Shown: positions 35,501 to 49,256 of the stretch, one piece after another | Layout of the letters: the number at the start of each line of letters is the position of its first letter | Numbering within the stretch: the first letter of the stretch is position 1 | NCBI RefSeq assembly: GCF_027744825.2 | Contig: NC_071340.1 | Span: 503,501 to 567,500, forward strand | Source: Synchiropus splendidus | Taxonomy: Eukaryota > Chordata > Actinopteri > Syngnathiformes > Callionymidae | Length of the DNA: 64,000 bases | Direction of reading: 5' to 3' | The notes under the pieces: model-generated | The model's database searches: none | Seen by the model: the letters and a program-made list of their open reading frames with translations, nothing else | What the model was told of the DNA's origin: nothing | Translations under genes and position numbers: made by a program

Positions 35501-35720
35501 CTGAAAAGCGTTTTTACGCATTGTGCCATAACTTTTCAGGGAAGCTTCAGAACATGAAATTTTAACCTCCCACTATAGCAGAAAGGGTCTTTCTAGTAGG
35601 TGCACATCAAATCTAAGCTCTCTGAAGTGTTTTTCGAAAGTTATCAACACTTTTATGTTTGGCGTTCCGAAACCCACATTATCTCAGGCTGAAAAGCGTT
35701 TTTGTGCATTGTGCCATAAC
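26509..35720. repeat. 49-monomer duplicated segment, copy 1 (9,212 bp)
   Basis: All 49 class calls match those of 44933..54144, at an offset of 98 monomers (18,424 bp). Order: A, B, Ca, A, B, A, B+, C, D+, C, At, F, A2, B+, C, B, Ag, B+, Cc, B, A, B+, Cx, E, E*, A+, C (p166 A), E, A, B, A, B, D, E+, C (p42 G), A+, A, B, A2, B+, Cc, B, A, B+, C, At, F, G, C (p146 A). I noticed one private difference, A at p156 in the C unit near 33056. The left neighbours (Ca here, Cx there) and right neighbours (D here, a chimera there) differ. Confidence 0.88.
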
Positions 35721-38700
35721 TTTTCAGGAAAGCTTCAGAACATGAAATTTTAACCTCCCACTATAGCAGAAAGTGTCTTTCTAGTAGTTGCACATCAAAT
35801 CTAAACTGTCTGAAGTGTTTTTCCAAAGTTATTAACACTTTTATGTTTGGCGTTCCGAAACCCACCTTATCTCAGGCTGAAAAACGTTTTTGTGCATTGT
35901 GCCATAACTTTTCAGGGAAGCTTCAGAACATGAAATTTTAACCTCCCACTATAGCAGAAAGGGTCTTTCTAGTAGTTGCACATCAAATCTAAACTGTCTG
36001 AAGTGTTTTTCCAAAGTTATCAACACTTTTATGTTTGGCGTTCCGAAACCCACCTTATCTCAGGCTGAAAAGCGTTTTTACGCATTGTGCCATAACTTTT
36101 CAGGGAAGCTTCAGAACATGAAATTTTAACCTCCCACTATAGCAGAAAGGGTCTTTCTAGTAGGTGCACATCAAATCTAAGCTCTCTGAAGTGTTTTTCG
36201 AAAGTTATCAACACTTTTATGTTTGGCGTTCCGAAACCCACCTTATCTCAGGCTGAAAAGCGTTTTTGTGCATTGTGCCATAACTTTTCAGGGAAGCTTC
36301 AGAACATGAAATTTTAACCTCCCACTATAGCAGAAAGGGTCTTTCTAGTAGTTGCACATCAAATCTAAACTGTCTGAAGTGTTTTTCCAAAGTTATCAAC
36401 ACTTTTATGTTTGGCGTTCCGAAACCCACCTTATCTCAGGCTGAAAAGCGTTTTTGTGCATTGTGCCATAACTTTTCAGGGAAGCTTCAGAACATAAAAT
36501 TTTAACCTCCCACTATAGCAGAAAGGGTCTTTCTAGTAGTTGCACATCAAATCTAAGCTGTCTGAAGTGTTTTTCAAAAGTTATCAACACTTTTATGTTT
36601 GGCGTTCCGAAACCCACCTTATCTCAGGCTGAAAAGCGTTTTTACGCATTGTGCCATAACTTTTCAGGGAAGCTTCAGAACATGAAATTTTAACCTCCCA
36701 CTATAGCAGAAAGGGTCTTTCTAGTAGGTGCACATCAAATCTAAGCTCTCTGAAGTGTTTTTCGAAAGTTATCAACACTTTTATGTTTGGCGTTCCGAAA
36801 CCCACCTTATCTCAGGCTGAAAAGCGTTTTTGTGCATTGTGCCATAACTTTTCAGGAAAGCTTCAGAACATGAAATTTTAACCTCCCACTATAGCAGAAA
36901 GGGTCTTTCTAGTAGTTGCACATCAAATCTAAACTGTCTGAAGTGTTTTTCCAAAGTTATCAACACTTTTATGTTTGGCGTTCCGAAACCCACCTTATCT
37001 CAGGCTGAAAAGCGTTTTTGTGCATTGTGCCATAACTTTTCAGGGAAGCTTCAGAACATGAAATTTTAACCTCCCACTATAGCAGAAAGGGTCTTTCTAG
37101 TAGTTGCACATCAAATCTAAGCTGTCTGAAGTGTTTTTCAAAAGTTATCAACACTTTTATGTTTGGCGTTCCGAAACCCACCTTATCTCAGGCTGAAAAG
37201 CGTTTTTAAGCATTGTGCCATAACTTTTCAGGGAAGCTTCAGAACATGAAATTTTAACCTCCCACGATAGCAGAAAGGGTCTTTCTAGTAGGTGCACATC
37301 AAATCTAAGCTCTCTGAAGTGTTTTTCGAAAGTTATCAACACTTTTATGTTTGGCGTTCCGAAACCCACCTTATCTCAGGCTGAAAAGCGTTTTTGTGCA
37401 TTGTGCCATAACTTTTCAGGGAAGCTTCAGAACATGAAATTTTAACCTCCCACTATAGCAGAAAGGGTCTTTCTAGTAGTTGCACATCAAATCTAAACTG
37501 TCTGAAGTGTTTTTCCAAAGTTATCAACACTTTTATGTTTGGCGTTCCGGAACCCACCTTATCTCAGGCTGAAAAGCGTTTTTGTGCATTGTGCCATAAC
37601 TTTTCAGGGAAGCTTCAGAACATGAAATTTTAACCTCCCACTATAGCAGAAAGGGTCTTTCTAGTAGTTGCACATCAAATCTAAACTGTCTGAAGTGTTT
37701 TTCCAAAGTTATCAACACTTTTATGTTTGGCGTTCCGAAACCCACCTTATCTCAGGCTGAAAAGCGTTTTTACGCATTGTGCCATAACTTTTCAGGGAAG
37801 CTTCAGAACATGAAATTTTAACCTCCCACTATAGCAGAAAGGGTCTTTCTAGTAGGTGCACATCAAATCTAAGCTCACTGAAGTGTTTTTCGAAAGTTAT
37901 CAACACTTTTATGTTTGGCGTTCCGAAACCCACCTTATCTCAGGCTGAAAAGCGTTTTTGTGCATTGTGCCATAACTTTTCAGGGAAGCTTCAGAACATG
38001 AAATTTTAACCTCCCACTATAGCAGAAAGGGTCTTTCTAGTAGTTGCACATCAAATCTAAGCTGTCTGAAGTGTTTTTCAAAAGTTATCAACACTTTTAT
38101 GTTTGGCGTTCCGAAACCCACCTTATCTCAGGCTGAAAAGCGTTTTTGTGCATTGTGCCATAACTTTTCAGGAAAGCTTCAGAACATGAAATTTTAACCT
38201 CCCACTATAGCAGAAAGGGTCTTTCTAGTAGTTGCACATCAAATCTAAACTGTCTGAAGTGTTTTTCCAAAGTTATCAACACTTTTATGTTTGGCGTTCC
38301 GAAACCCACCTTATCTCAGGCTGAAAAGCGTTTTTACGCATTGTGCCATAACTTTTCAGGGAAGCTTCAGAACATGAAATTTTAACCTCCCACTATAGCA
38401 GAAAGGGTCTTTCTAGTAGGTGCACATCAAATCTAAGCTCTCTGAAGTGTTTTTCGAAAGTTATCAACACTTTTATGTTTGGCGTTCCGAAACCCACCTT
38501 ATCTCAGGCTGAAAAGCGTTTTTGTGCATTGTGCCATAACTTTTCAGGAAAGCTTCAGAACATGAAATTTTAACCTCCCACTATAGCAGAAAGTGTCTTT
38601 CTAGTAGTTGCACATCAAATCTAAACTGTCTGAAGTGTTTTTCCAAAGTTATTAACACTTTTATGTTTGGCGTTCCGAAACCCACCTTATCTCAGGCTGA

Positions 38701-40044
38701 AAAGCGTTTTTACGCATTGTGCCATAACTTTTCAGGGAAGCTTCAGAACATGAAATTTTAACCTCCCACTATAGCAGAAAGGGTCTTTCTAGTAGGTGCA
38801 CATCAAATCTAAGCTCACTGAAGTGTTTTTCGAAAGTTATCAACACTTTTATGTTTGGCGTTCCGAAACCCACCTTATCTCAGGCTGAAAAGCGTTTTTG
38901 TGCATTGTGCCATAACTTTTCAGGGAAGCTTCAGAACATGAAATTTTAACCTCCCACTATAGCAGAAAGGGTCTTTCTAGTAGTTGCACATCAAATCTAA
39001 GCTGTCTGAAGTGTTTTTCAAAAGTTATCAACACTTTTATGTTTGGCGTTCCGAAACCCACCTTATCTCAGGCTGAAAAGCGTTTTTGTGCATTGTGCCA
39101 TAACTTTTCAGGAAAGCTTCAGAACATGAAATTTTAACCTCCCACTATAGCAGAAAGGGTCTTTCTAGTAGTTGCACATCAAATCTAAACTGTCTGAAGT
39201 GTTTTTCCAAAGTTATCAACACTTTTATGTTTGGCGTTCCGAAACCCACCTTATCTCAGGCTGAAAAGCGTTTTTGTGCATTGTGCCATAACTTTTCAGG
39301 GAAGCTTCAGAACATGAAATTTTAACCTCCCACTATAGCAGAAAGGGTCTTTCTAGTAGGTGCACATCAAATCTAAGCTCACTGAAGTGTTTTTCGAAAG
39401 TTATCAACACTTTTATGTTTGGCGTTCCGAAACCCACCTTATCTCAGGCTGAAAAGCGTTTTTGTGCATTGTGCCATAACTTTTCAGGGAAGCTTCAGAA
39501 CATGAAATTTTAACCTCCCACTATAGCAGAAAGGGTCTTTCTAGTAGTTGCACATCAAATCTAAGCTGTCTGAAGTGTTTTTCAAAAGTTATCAACACTT
39601 TTATGTTTGGCGTTCCGAAACCCACCTTATCTCAGGCTGAAAAGCGTTTTTGTGCATTGTGCCATAACTTTTCAGGAAAGCTTCAGAACATGAAATTTTA
39701 ACCTCCCACTATAGCAGAAAGGGTCTTTCTAGTAGTTGCACATCAAATCTAAACTGTCTGAAGTGTTTTTCCAAAGTTATCAACACTTTTATGTTTGGCG
39801 TTCCGAAACCCACCTTATCTCAGGCTGAAAAGCGTTTTTGTGCATTGTGCCATAACTTTTCAGGGAAGCTTCAGAACATGAAATTTTAACCTCCCACTAT
39901 AGCAGAAAGGGTCTTTCTAGTAGTTGCACATCAAATCTAAGCTGTCTGAAGTGTTTTTCAAAAGTTATCAACACTTTTATGTTTGGCGTTCCGAAACCCA
40001 CCTTATCTCAGGCTGAAAAGCGTTTTTGTGCATTGTGCCATAAC
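34217..40044. repeat. 31-monomer duplicated segment, copy 1 (5,828 bp)
   Basis: It matches 54709..60536 at an offset of 109 monomers (20,492 bp). Order: B, A, B+, C, At, F, G, C (p146 A), D, E+, C, E, A+ (p24 A), C, B, A (p173 A), C (p42 G), E (p138 G), E+, Ca, A, B+, C, D+, Ca, A, B, Ca, A, B, A. The only marked difference I saw is T instead of G at p68 in the Ca unit of the second copy (58281..58468). The left end overlaps the 49-monomer segment. Confidence 0.87.
36473..37976. repeat. Marker block A+ to Ca, copy 2 (with p42 G unit)
   Basis: The order is A+ (p24 A), C, B, A (p173 A), C (p42 G), E (p138 G), E+, Ca. Four rare marks in a row make it a good anchor for read mapping. It differs from 23877..25192 by the inserted C (p42 G) at 37225..37412, which may come from the similar unit at 32901..33088, 23 monomers upstream. 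Confidence 0.85.
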
Positions 40045-41736
40045 TTTTCAGGGAAGCTTCAGAACATGAAATTTTAACCTCCCACTATAGCAGAAAGGGT
40101 CTTTCTAGTAGGTGCACATCAAATCTAAGCTCTCTGAAGTGTTTTTCGAAAGTTATCAACACTTTTATGTTTGGCGTTCCGAAACCCACCTTATCTCAGG
40201 CTGAAAAGCGTTTTTGTGCATTGTGCCATAACTTTTCAGGAAAGCTTCAGAACATGAAATTTTAACCTCCCACTATAGCAGAAAGTGTCTTTCTAGTAGT
40301 TGCACATCAAATCTAAACTGTCTGAAGTGTTTTTCCAAAGTTATTAACACTTTTATGTTTGGCGTTCCGAAACCCACCTTATCTCAGGCTGAAAAGCGTT
40401 TTTACGCATTGTGCCATAACTTTTCAGGGAAGCTTCAGAACATGAAATTTTAACCTCCCACTATAGCAGAAAGGGTCTTTCTAGTAGGTGCACATCAAAT
40501 CTAAGCTCACTGAAGTGTTTTTCGAAAGTTATCAACACTTTTATGTTTGGCGTTCCGAAACCCACCTTATCTCAGGCTGAAAAGCGTTTTTGTGCATTGT
40601 GCCATAACTTTTCAGGGAAGCTTCAGAACATGAAATTTTAACCTCCCACTATAGCAGAAAGGGTCTTTCTAGTAGTTGCACATCAAATCTAAGCTGTCTG
40701 AAGTGTTTTTCAAAAGTTATCAACACTTTTATGTTTGGCGTTCCGAAACCCACCTTATCTCAGGCTGAAAAGCGTTTTTGTGCATTGTGCCATAACTTTT
40801 CAGGAAAGCTTCAGAACATGAAATTTTAACCTCCCACTATAGCAGAAAGGGTCTTTCTAGTAGTTGCACATCAAATCTAAACTGTCTGAAGTGTTTTTCC
40901 AAAGTTATCAACACTTTTATGTTTGGCGTTCCGAAACCCACCTTATCTCAGGCTGAAAAGCGTTTTTGTGCATTGTGCCATAACTTTTCAGGGAAGCTTC
41001 AGAACATGAAATTTTAACCTCCCACTATAGCAGAAAGGGTCTTTCTAGTAGGTGCACATCAAATCTAAGCTCACTGAAGTGTTTTTCGAAAGTTATCAAC
41101 ACTTTTATGTTTGGCGTTCCGAAACCCACCTTATCTCAGGCTGAAAAGCGTTTTTGTGCATTGTGCCATAACTTTTCAGGGAAGCTTCAGAACATGAAAT
41201 TTTAACCTCCCACTATAGCAGAAAGGGTCTTTCTAGTAGTTGCACATCAAATCTAAGCTGTCTGAAGTGTTTTTCAAAAGTTATCAACACTTTTATGTTT
41301 GGCGTTCCGAAACCCACCTTATCTCAGGCTGAAAAGCGTTTTTGTGCATTGTGCCATAACTTTTCAGGAAAGCTTCAGAACATGAAATTTTAACCTCCCA
41401 CTATAGCAGAAAGGGTCTTTCTAGTAGTTGCACATCAAATCTAAACTGTCTGAAGTGTTTTTCCAAAGTTATCAACACTTTTATGTTTGGCGTTCCGAAA
41501 CCCACCTTATCTCAGGCTGAAAAGCGTTTTTGTGCATTGTGCCATAACTTTTCAGGGAAGCTTCAGAACATGAAATTTTAACCTCCCACTATAGCAGAAA
41601 GGGTCTTTCTAGTAGTTGCACATCAAATCTAAGCTGTCTGAAGTGTTTTTCAAAAGTTATCAACACTTTTATGTTTGGCGTTCCGAAACCCACCTTATCT
41701 CAGGCTGAAAAGCGTTTTTGTGCATTGTGCCATAAC
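38353..41736. repeat. Tandem duplication of nine monomers (2 x 1,692 bp)
   Basis: The order C, D+, Ca, A, B, Ca, A, B, A at 38353..40044 is repeated at 40045..41736. The related segment at 58845..60536 has one copy, as does 25945..27636. At the internal junction a C unit follows an A ending GT, whereas ordinary C units nearly always follow a unit ending AC; this supports a secondary join. Confidence 0.88.
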
Positions 41737-44700
41737 TTTTCAGGAAAGCTTCAGAACATGAAATTTTAACCTCCCACTATAGCAGAAAGGGTCTTTCTAG
41801 TAGTTGCACATCAAATCTAAACTGTCTGAAGTGTTTTTCCAAAGTTATCAACACTTTTATGTTTGGCGTTCCGAAACCCACCTTATCTCAGGCTGAAAAG
41901 CGTTTTTACGCATTGTGCCATAACTTTTCAGGGAAGCTTCAGAACATGAAATTTTAACCTCCCACTATAGCAGAAAGGGTCTTTCTAGTAGGTGCACATC
42001 AAATCTAAGCTCTCTGAAGTGTTTTTCGAAAGTTATCAACACTTTTATGTTTGGCGTTCCGAAACCCACCTTATCTCAGGCTGAAAAGCGTTTTTGTGCA
42101 TTGTGCCATAACTTTTCAGGAAAGCTTCAGAACATGAAATTTTAACCTCCCACTATAGCAGAAAGTGTCTTTCTAGTAGTTGCACATCAAATCTAAACTG
42201 TCTGAAGTGTTTTTCCAAAGTTATTAACACTTTTATGTTTGGCGTTCCGAAACCCACCTTATCTCAGGCTGAAAAGCGTTTTTACGCATTGTGCCATAAC
42301 TTTTCAGGGAAGCTTCAGAACATGAAATTTTAACCTCCCACTATAGCAGAAAGGGTCTTTCTAGTAGGTGCACATCAAATCTAAGCTCTCTGAAGTGTTT
42401 TTCGAAAGTTATCAACACTTTTATGTTTGGCGTTCCGAAACCCACCTTATCTCAGGCTGAAAAGCGTTTTTGTGCATTGTGCCATAACTTTTCAGGGAAG
42501 CTTCAGAACATGAAATTTTAACTTCCCACTATAGCAGAAAGGGTCTTTCTAGTAGTTGCACATCAAATCTAAGCTGTCTGAAGTGTTTTTCAAAAGTTAT
42601 CAACACTTTTATGTTTGGCGTTCCGAAACCCACCTTATCTCAGGCTGAAAAGCGTTTTTGTGCATTGTGCCATAACTTTTCAGGAAAGCTTCAGAACATG
42701 AAATTTTAACCTCCCACTATAGCAGAAAGGGTCTTTCTAGTAGTTGCACATCAAATCTAAGCTCTCTGAAGTGTTTTTCCAAAGTTATCAACACTTTTAT
42801 GTTTGGCGTTCCGAAACCCACCTTATCTCAGGCTGAAAAGCGTTTTTGTGCATTGTGCCATAACTTTTCAGGAAAGCTTCAGAACATGAAATTTTAACCT
42901 CCCACTATAGCAGAAAGGGTCTTTCTAGTAGTTGCACATCAAATCTAAGCTGTCTGAAGTGTTTTTCAAAAGTTATCAACACTTTTATGTTTGGCGTTCC
43001 GAAACCCACCTTATCTCAGGCTGAAAAGCGTTTTTGTGCATTGTGCCATAACTTTTCAGGAAAGCTTCAGAACATGAAATTTTAACCTCCCACTATAGCA
43101 GAAAGGGTCTTTCTAGTAGTTGCACATCAAATCTAAACTGTCTGAAGTGTTTTTCCAAAGTTATCAACACTTTTATGTTTGGCGTTCCGAAACCCACCTT
43201 ATCTCAGGCTGAAAAGCGTTTTTACGCATTGTGCCATAACTTTTCAGGGAAGCTTCAGAACATGAAATTTTAACCTCCCACTATAGCAGAAAGGGTCTTT
43301 CTAGTAGGTGCACATCAAATCTAAGCTCTCTGAAGTGTTTTTCGAAAGTTATCAACACTTTTATGTTTGGCGTTCCGAAACCCACCTTATCTCAGGCTGA
43401 AAAGCGTTTTTGTGCATTGTGCCATAACTTTTCAGGAAAGCTTCAGAACATGAAATTTTAACCTCCCACTATAGCAGAAAGGGTCTTTCTAGTAGTTGCA
43501 CATCAAATCTAAACTGTCTGAAGTGTTTTTCCAAAGTTATCAACACTTTTATGTTTGGCGTTCCGAAACCCACCTTATCTCAGGCTGAAAAGCGTTTTTG
43601 TGCATTGTGCCATAACTTTTCAGGGAAGCTTCAGAACATGAAATTTTAACCTCCCACTATAGCAGAAAGGGTCTTTCTAGTAGGTGCACATCAAATCTAA
43701 GCTGTCTGAAGTGTTTTTCAAAAGTTATCAACACTTTTATGTTTGGCGTTCCGAAACCCACCTTATCTCAGGCTGAAAAGCGTTTTTGTGCATTGTGCCA
43801 TAACTTTTCAGGAAAGCTTCAGAACATGAAATTTTAACCTCCCACTATAGCAGAAAGGGTCTTTCTAGTAGTTGCACATCAAATCTAAACTGTCTGAAGT
43901 GTTTTTCCAAAGTTATCAACACTTTTATGTTTGGCGTTCCGAAACCCACCTTATCTCAGGCTGAAAAGCGTTTTTACGCATTGTGCCATAACTTTTCAGG
44001 GAAGCTTCAGAACATGAAATTTTAACCTCCCACTATAGCAGAAAGGGTCTTTCTAGTAGGTGCACATCAAATCTAAGCTCTCTGAAGTGTTTTTCCAAAG
44101 TTATCAACACTTTTATGTTTGGCGTTCCGAAACCCACCTTATCTCAGGCTGAAAAGCGTTTTTGTGCATTGTGCCATAACTTTTCAGGAAAGCTTCAGAA
44201 CATGAAATTTTAACCTCCCACTATAGCAGAAAGGGTCTTTCTAGTAGTTGCACATCAAATCTAAACTGTCTGAAGTGTTTTTCCAAAGTTATCAACACTT
44301 TTATGTTTGGCGTTCCGAAACCCACCTTATCTCAGGCTGAAAAGCGTTTTTGTGCATTGTGCCATAACTTTTCAGGGAAGCTTCAGAACATGAAATTTTA
44401 ACCTCCCACTATAGCAGAAAGGGTCTTTCTAGTAGTTGCACATCAAATCTAAGCTGTCTGAAGTGTTTTTCAAAAGTTATCAACACTTTTATGTTTGGCG
44501 TTCCGAAACCCACCTTATCTCAGGCTGAAAAGCGTTTTTGTGCATTGTGCCATAACTTTTCAGGAAAGCTTCAGAACATGAAATTTTAACCTCCCACTAT
44601 AGCAGAAAGGGTCTTTCTAGTAGTTGCACATCAAATCTAAACTGTCTGAAGTGTTTTTCCAAAGTTATCAACACTTTTATGTTTGGCGTTCCGAAACCCA

Positions 44701-44932
44701 CCTTATCTCAGGCTGAAAAGCGTTTTTACGCATTGTGCCATAACTTTTCAGGGAAGCTTCAGAACATGAAATTTTAAGCTCCCACTATAGCAGAAAGGGT
44801 CTTTCTAGTAGGTGCACATCAAATCTAAGCTCTCTGAAGTGTTTTTCGAAAGTTATCAACACTTTTATGTTTGGCGTTCCGAAACCCACCTTATCTCAGG
44901 CTGAAAAGCGTTTTTGTGCATTGTGCCATAAC
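40045..44932. repeat. 26-monomer segment shared with two other places (4,888 bp)
   Basis: The order C, D+, Ca, A, B, Ca, A, B, A, B+, C, D+, C, At, F, A2, B+, C, B, Ag, B+, Cc, B, A, B+, Cx matches 25945..30832 (75 monomers upstream) and 58845..63732 (100 monomers downstream). It contains the 17-monomer run from B+ to Cx that occurs four times, starting at 27637, 41737, 46061 and 60537. Confidence 0.87.
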
Positions 44933-47900
44933 TTTTCAGGGAAGCTTCAGAACATGAAATTTTAACCTCCCACTATAGCAGAAAGGGTCTTTCTAGTAGT
45001 TGCACATCAAATCTAAGCTGTCTGAAGTGTTTTTCAAAAGTTATCAACACTTTTATGTTTGGCGTTCCGAAACCCACCTTATCTCAGGCTGAAAAGCGTT
45101 TTTGTGCATTGTGCCATAACTTTTCAGGAAAGCTTCAGAACATGAAATTTTAACCTCCCACTATAGCAGAAAGGGTCTTTCTAGTAGTTGCACATCAAAT
45201 CTAAACTGTCTGAAGTGTTTTTCCAAAGTTATCAACACTTTTATGTTTGGCGTTCCGAAACCCACCTTATCTCAGGCTGAAAAGCGTTTTTGTGCATTGT
45301 GCCATAACTTTTCAGGGAAGCTTCAGAACATGAAATTTTAACCTCCCACTATAGCAGAAAGGGTCTTTCTAGTAGGTGCACATCAAATCTAAGCTCACTG
45401 AAGTGTTTTTCGAAAGTTATCAACACTTTTATGTTTGGCGTTCCGAAACCCACCTTATCTCAGGCTGAAAAGCGTTTTTGTGCATTGTGCCATAACTTTT
45501 CAGGGAAGCTTCAGAACATGAAATTTTAACCTCCCACTATAGCAGAAAGGGTCTTTCTAGTAGTTGCACATCAAATCTAAGCTGTCTGAAGTGTTTTTCA
45601 AAAGTTATCAACACTTTTATGTTTGGCGTTCCGAAACCCACCTTATCTCAGGCTGAAAAGCGTTTTTGTGCATTGTGCCATAACTTTTCAGGAAAGCTTC
45701 AGAACATGAAATTTTAACCTCCCACTATAGCAGAAAGGGTCTTTCTAGTAGTTGCACATCAAATCTAAACTGTCTGAAGTGTTTTTCCAAAGTTATCAAC
45801 ACTTTTATGTTTGGCGTTCCGAAACCCACCTTATCTCAGGCTGAAAAGCGTTTTTGTGCATTGTGCCATAACTTTTCAGGGAAGCTTCAGAACATGAAAT
45901 TTTAACCTCCCACTATAGCAGAAAGGGTCTTTCTAGTAGTTGCACATCAAATCTAAGCTGTCTGAAGTGTTTTTCAAAAGTTATCAACACTTTTATGTTT
46001 GGCGTTCCGAAACCCACCTTATCTCAGGCTGAAAAGCGTTTTTGTGCATTGTGCCATAACTTTTCAGGAAAGCTTCAGAACATGAAATTTTAACCTCCCA
46101 CTATAGCAGAAAGGGTCTTTCTAGTAGTTGCACATCAAATCTAAACTGTCTGAAGTGTTTTTCCAAAGTTATCAACACTTTTATGTTTGGCGTTCCGAAA
46201 CCCACCTTATCTCAGGCTGAAAAGCGTTTTTACGCATTGTGCCATAACTTTTCAGGGAAGCTTCAGAACATGAAATTTTAACCTCCCACTATAGCAGAAA
46301 GGGTCTTTCTAGTAGGTGCACATCAAATCTAAGCTCTCTGAAGTGTTTTTCGAAAGTTATCAACACTTTTATGTTTGGCGTTCCGAAACCCACCTTATCT
46401 CAGGCTGAAAAGCGTTTTTGTGCATTGTGCCATAACTTTTCAGGAAAGCTTCAGAACATGAAATTTTAACCTCCCACTATAGCAGAAAGTGTCTTTCTAG
46501 TAGTTGCACATCAAATCTAAACTGTCTGAAGTGTTTTTCCAAAGTTATTAACACTTTTATGTTTGGCGTTCCGAAACCCACCTTATCTCAGGCTGAAAAG
46601 CGTTTTTACGCATTGTGCCATAACTTTTCAGGGAAGCTTCAGAACATGAAATTTTAACCTCCCACTATAGCAGAAAGGGTCTTTCTAGTAGGTGCACATC
46701 AAATCTAAGCTCTCTGAAGTGTTTTTCGAAAGTTATCAACACTTTTATGTTTGGCGTTCCGAAACCCACCTTATCTCAGGCTGAAAAGCGTTTTTGTGCA
46801 TTGTGCCATAACTTTTCAGGGAAGCTTCAGAACATGAAATTTTAACTTCCCACTATAGCAGAAAGGGTCTTTCTAGTAGTTGCACATCAAATCTAAGCTG
46901 TCTGAAGTGTTTTTCAAAAGTTATCAACACTTTTATGTTTGGCGTTCCGAAACCCACCTTATCTCAGGCTGAAAAGCGTTTTTGTGCATTGTGCCATAAC
47001 TTTTCAGGAAAGCTTCAGAACATGAAATTTTAACCTCCCACTATAGCAGAAAGGGTCTTTCTAGTAGTTGCACATCAAATCTAAGCTCTCTGAAGTGTTT
47101 TTCCAAAGTTATCAACACTTTTATGTTTGGCGTTCCGAAACCCACCTTATCTCAGGCTGAAAAGCGTTTTTGTGCATTGTGCCATAACTTTTCAGGAAAG
47201 CTTCAGAACATGAAATTTTAACCTCCCACTATAGCAGAAAGGGTCTTTCTAGTAGTTGCACATCAAATCTAAGCTGTCTGAAGTGTTTTTCAAAAGTTAT
47301 CAACACTTTTATGTTTGGCGTTCCGAAACCCACCTTATCTCAGGCTGAAAAGCGTTTTTGTGCATTGTGCCATAACTTTTCAGGAAAGCTTCAGAACATG
47401 AAATTTTAACCTCCCACTATAGCAGAAAGGGTCTTTCTAGTAGTTGCACATCAAATCTAAACTGTCTGAAGTGTTTTTCCAAAGTTATCAACACTTTTAT
47501 GTTTGGCGTTCCGAAACCCACCTTATCTCAGGCTGAAAAGCGTTTTTACGCATTGTGCCATAACTTTTCAGGGAAGCTTCAGAACATGAAATTTTAACCT
47601 CCCACTATAGCAGAAAGGGTCTTTCTAGTAGGTGCACATCAAATCTAAGCTCTCTGAAGTGTTTTTCGAAAGTTATCAACACTTTTATGTTTGGCGTTCC
47701 GAAACCCACCTTATCTCAGGCTGAAAAGCGTTTTTGTGCATTGTGCCATAACTTTTCAGGAAAGCTTCAGAACATGAAATTTTAACCTCCCACTATAGCA
47801 GAAAGGGTCTTTCTAGTAGTTGCACATCAAATCTAAACTGTCTGAAGTGTTTTTCCAAAGTTATCAACACTTTTATGTTTGGCGTTCCGAAACCCACCTT

Positions 47901-49256
47901 ATCTCAGGCTGAAAAGCGTTTTTGTGCATTGTGCCATAACTTTTCAGGGAAGCTTCAGAACATGAAATTTTAACCTCCCACTATAGCAGAAAGGGTCTTT
48001 CTAGTAGGTGCACATCAAATCTAAGCTGTCTGAAGTGTTTTTCAAAAGTTATCAACACTTTTATGTTTGGCGTTCCGAAACCCACCTTATCTCAGGCTGA
48101 AAAGCGTTTTTGTGCATTGTGCCATAACTTTTCAGGAAAGCTTCAGAACATGAAATTTTAACCTCCCACTATAGCAGAAAGGGTCTTTCTAGTAGTTGCA
48201 CATCAAATCTAAACTGTCTGAAGTGTTTTTCCAAAGTTATCAACACTTTTATGTTTGGCGTTCCGAAACCCACCTTATCTCAGGCTGAAAAGCGTTTTTA
48301 CGCATTGTGCCATAACTTTTCAGGGAAGCTTCAGAACATGAAATTTTAACCTCCCACTATAGCAGAAAGGGTCTTTCTAGTAGGTGCACATCAAATCTAA
48401 GCTCTCTGAAGTGTTTTTCCAAAGTTATCAACACTTTTATGTTTGGCGTTCCGAAACCCACCTTATCTCAGGCTGAAAAGCGTTTTTGTGCATTGTGCCA
48501 TAACTTTTCAGGAAAGCTTCAGAACATGAAATTTTAACCTCCCACTATAGCAGAAAGGGTCTTTCTAGTAGTTGCACATCAAATCTAAACTGTCTGAAGT
48601 GTTTTTCCAAAGTTATCAACACTTTTATGTTTGGCGTTCCGAAACCCACCTTATCTCAGGCTGAAAAGCGTTTTTGTGCATTGTGCCATAACTTTTCAGG
48701 GAAGCTTCAGAACATGAAATTTTAACCTCCCACTATAGCAGAAAGGGTCTTTCTAGTAGTTGCACATCAAATCTAAGCTGTCTGAAGTGTTTTTCAAAAG
48801 TTATCAACACTTTTATGTTTGGCGTTCCGAAACCCACCTTATCTCAGGCTGAAAAGCGTTTTTGTGCATTGTGCCATAACTTTTCAGGAAAGCTTCAGAA
48901 CATGAAATTTTAACCTCCCACTATAGCAGAAAGGGTCTTTCTAGTAGTTGCACATCAAATCTAAACTGTCTGAAGTGTTTTTCCAAAGTTATCAACACTT
49001 TTATGTTTGGCGTTCCGAAACCCACCTTATCTCAGGCTGAAAAGCGTTTTTACGCATTGTGCCATAACTTTTCAGGGAAGCTTCAGAACATGAAATTTTA
49101 AGCTCCCACTATAGCAGAAAGGGTCTTTCTAGTAGGTGCACATCAAATCTAAGCTCTCTGAAGTGTTTTTCGAAAGTTATCAACACTTTTATGTTTGGCG
49201 TTCCGAAACCCACCTTATCTCAGGCTGAAAAGCGTTTTTGTGCATTGTGCCATAAC
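40609..49256. repeat. Tandem duplication of 23 monomers (2 x 4,324 bp)
   Basis: The run A, B, Ca, A, B, A, B+, C, D+, C, At, F, A2, B+, C, B, Ag, B+, Cc, B, A, B+, Cx occupies 40609..44932 and again 44933..49256. At the join (44932/44933) Cx is followed by A. At the other four Cx units of this type (17485, 30645, 49069, 63545) it is followed by E. This makes 44933 a clear rearrangement boundary. Confidence 0.89.
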
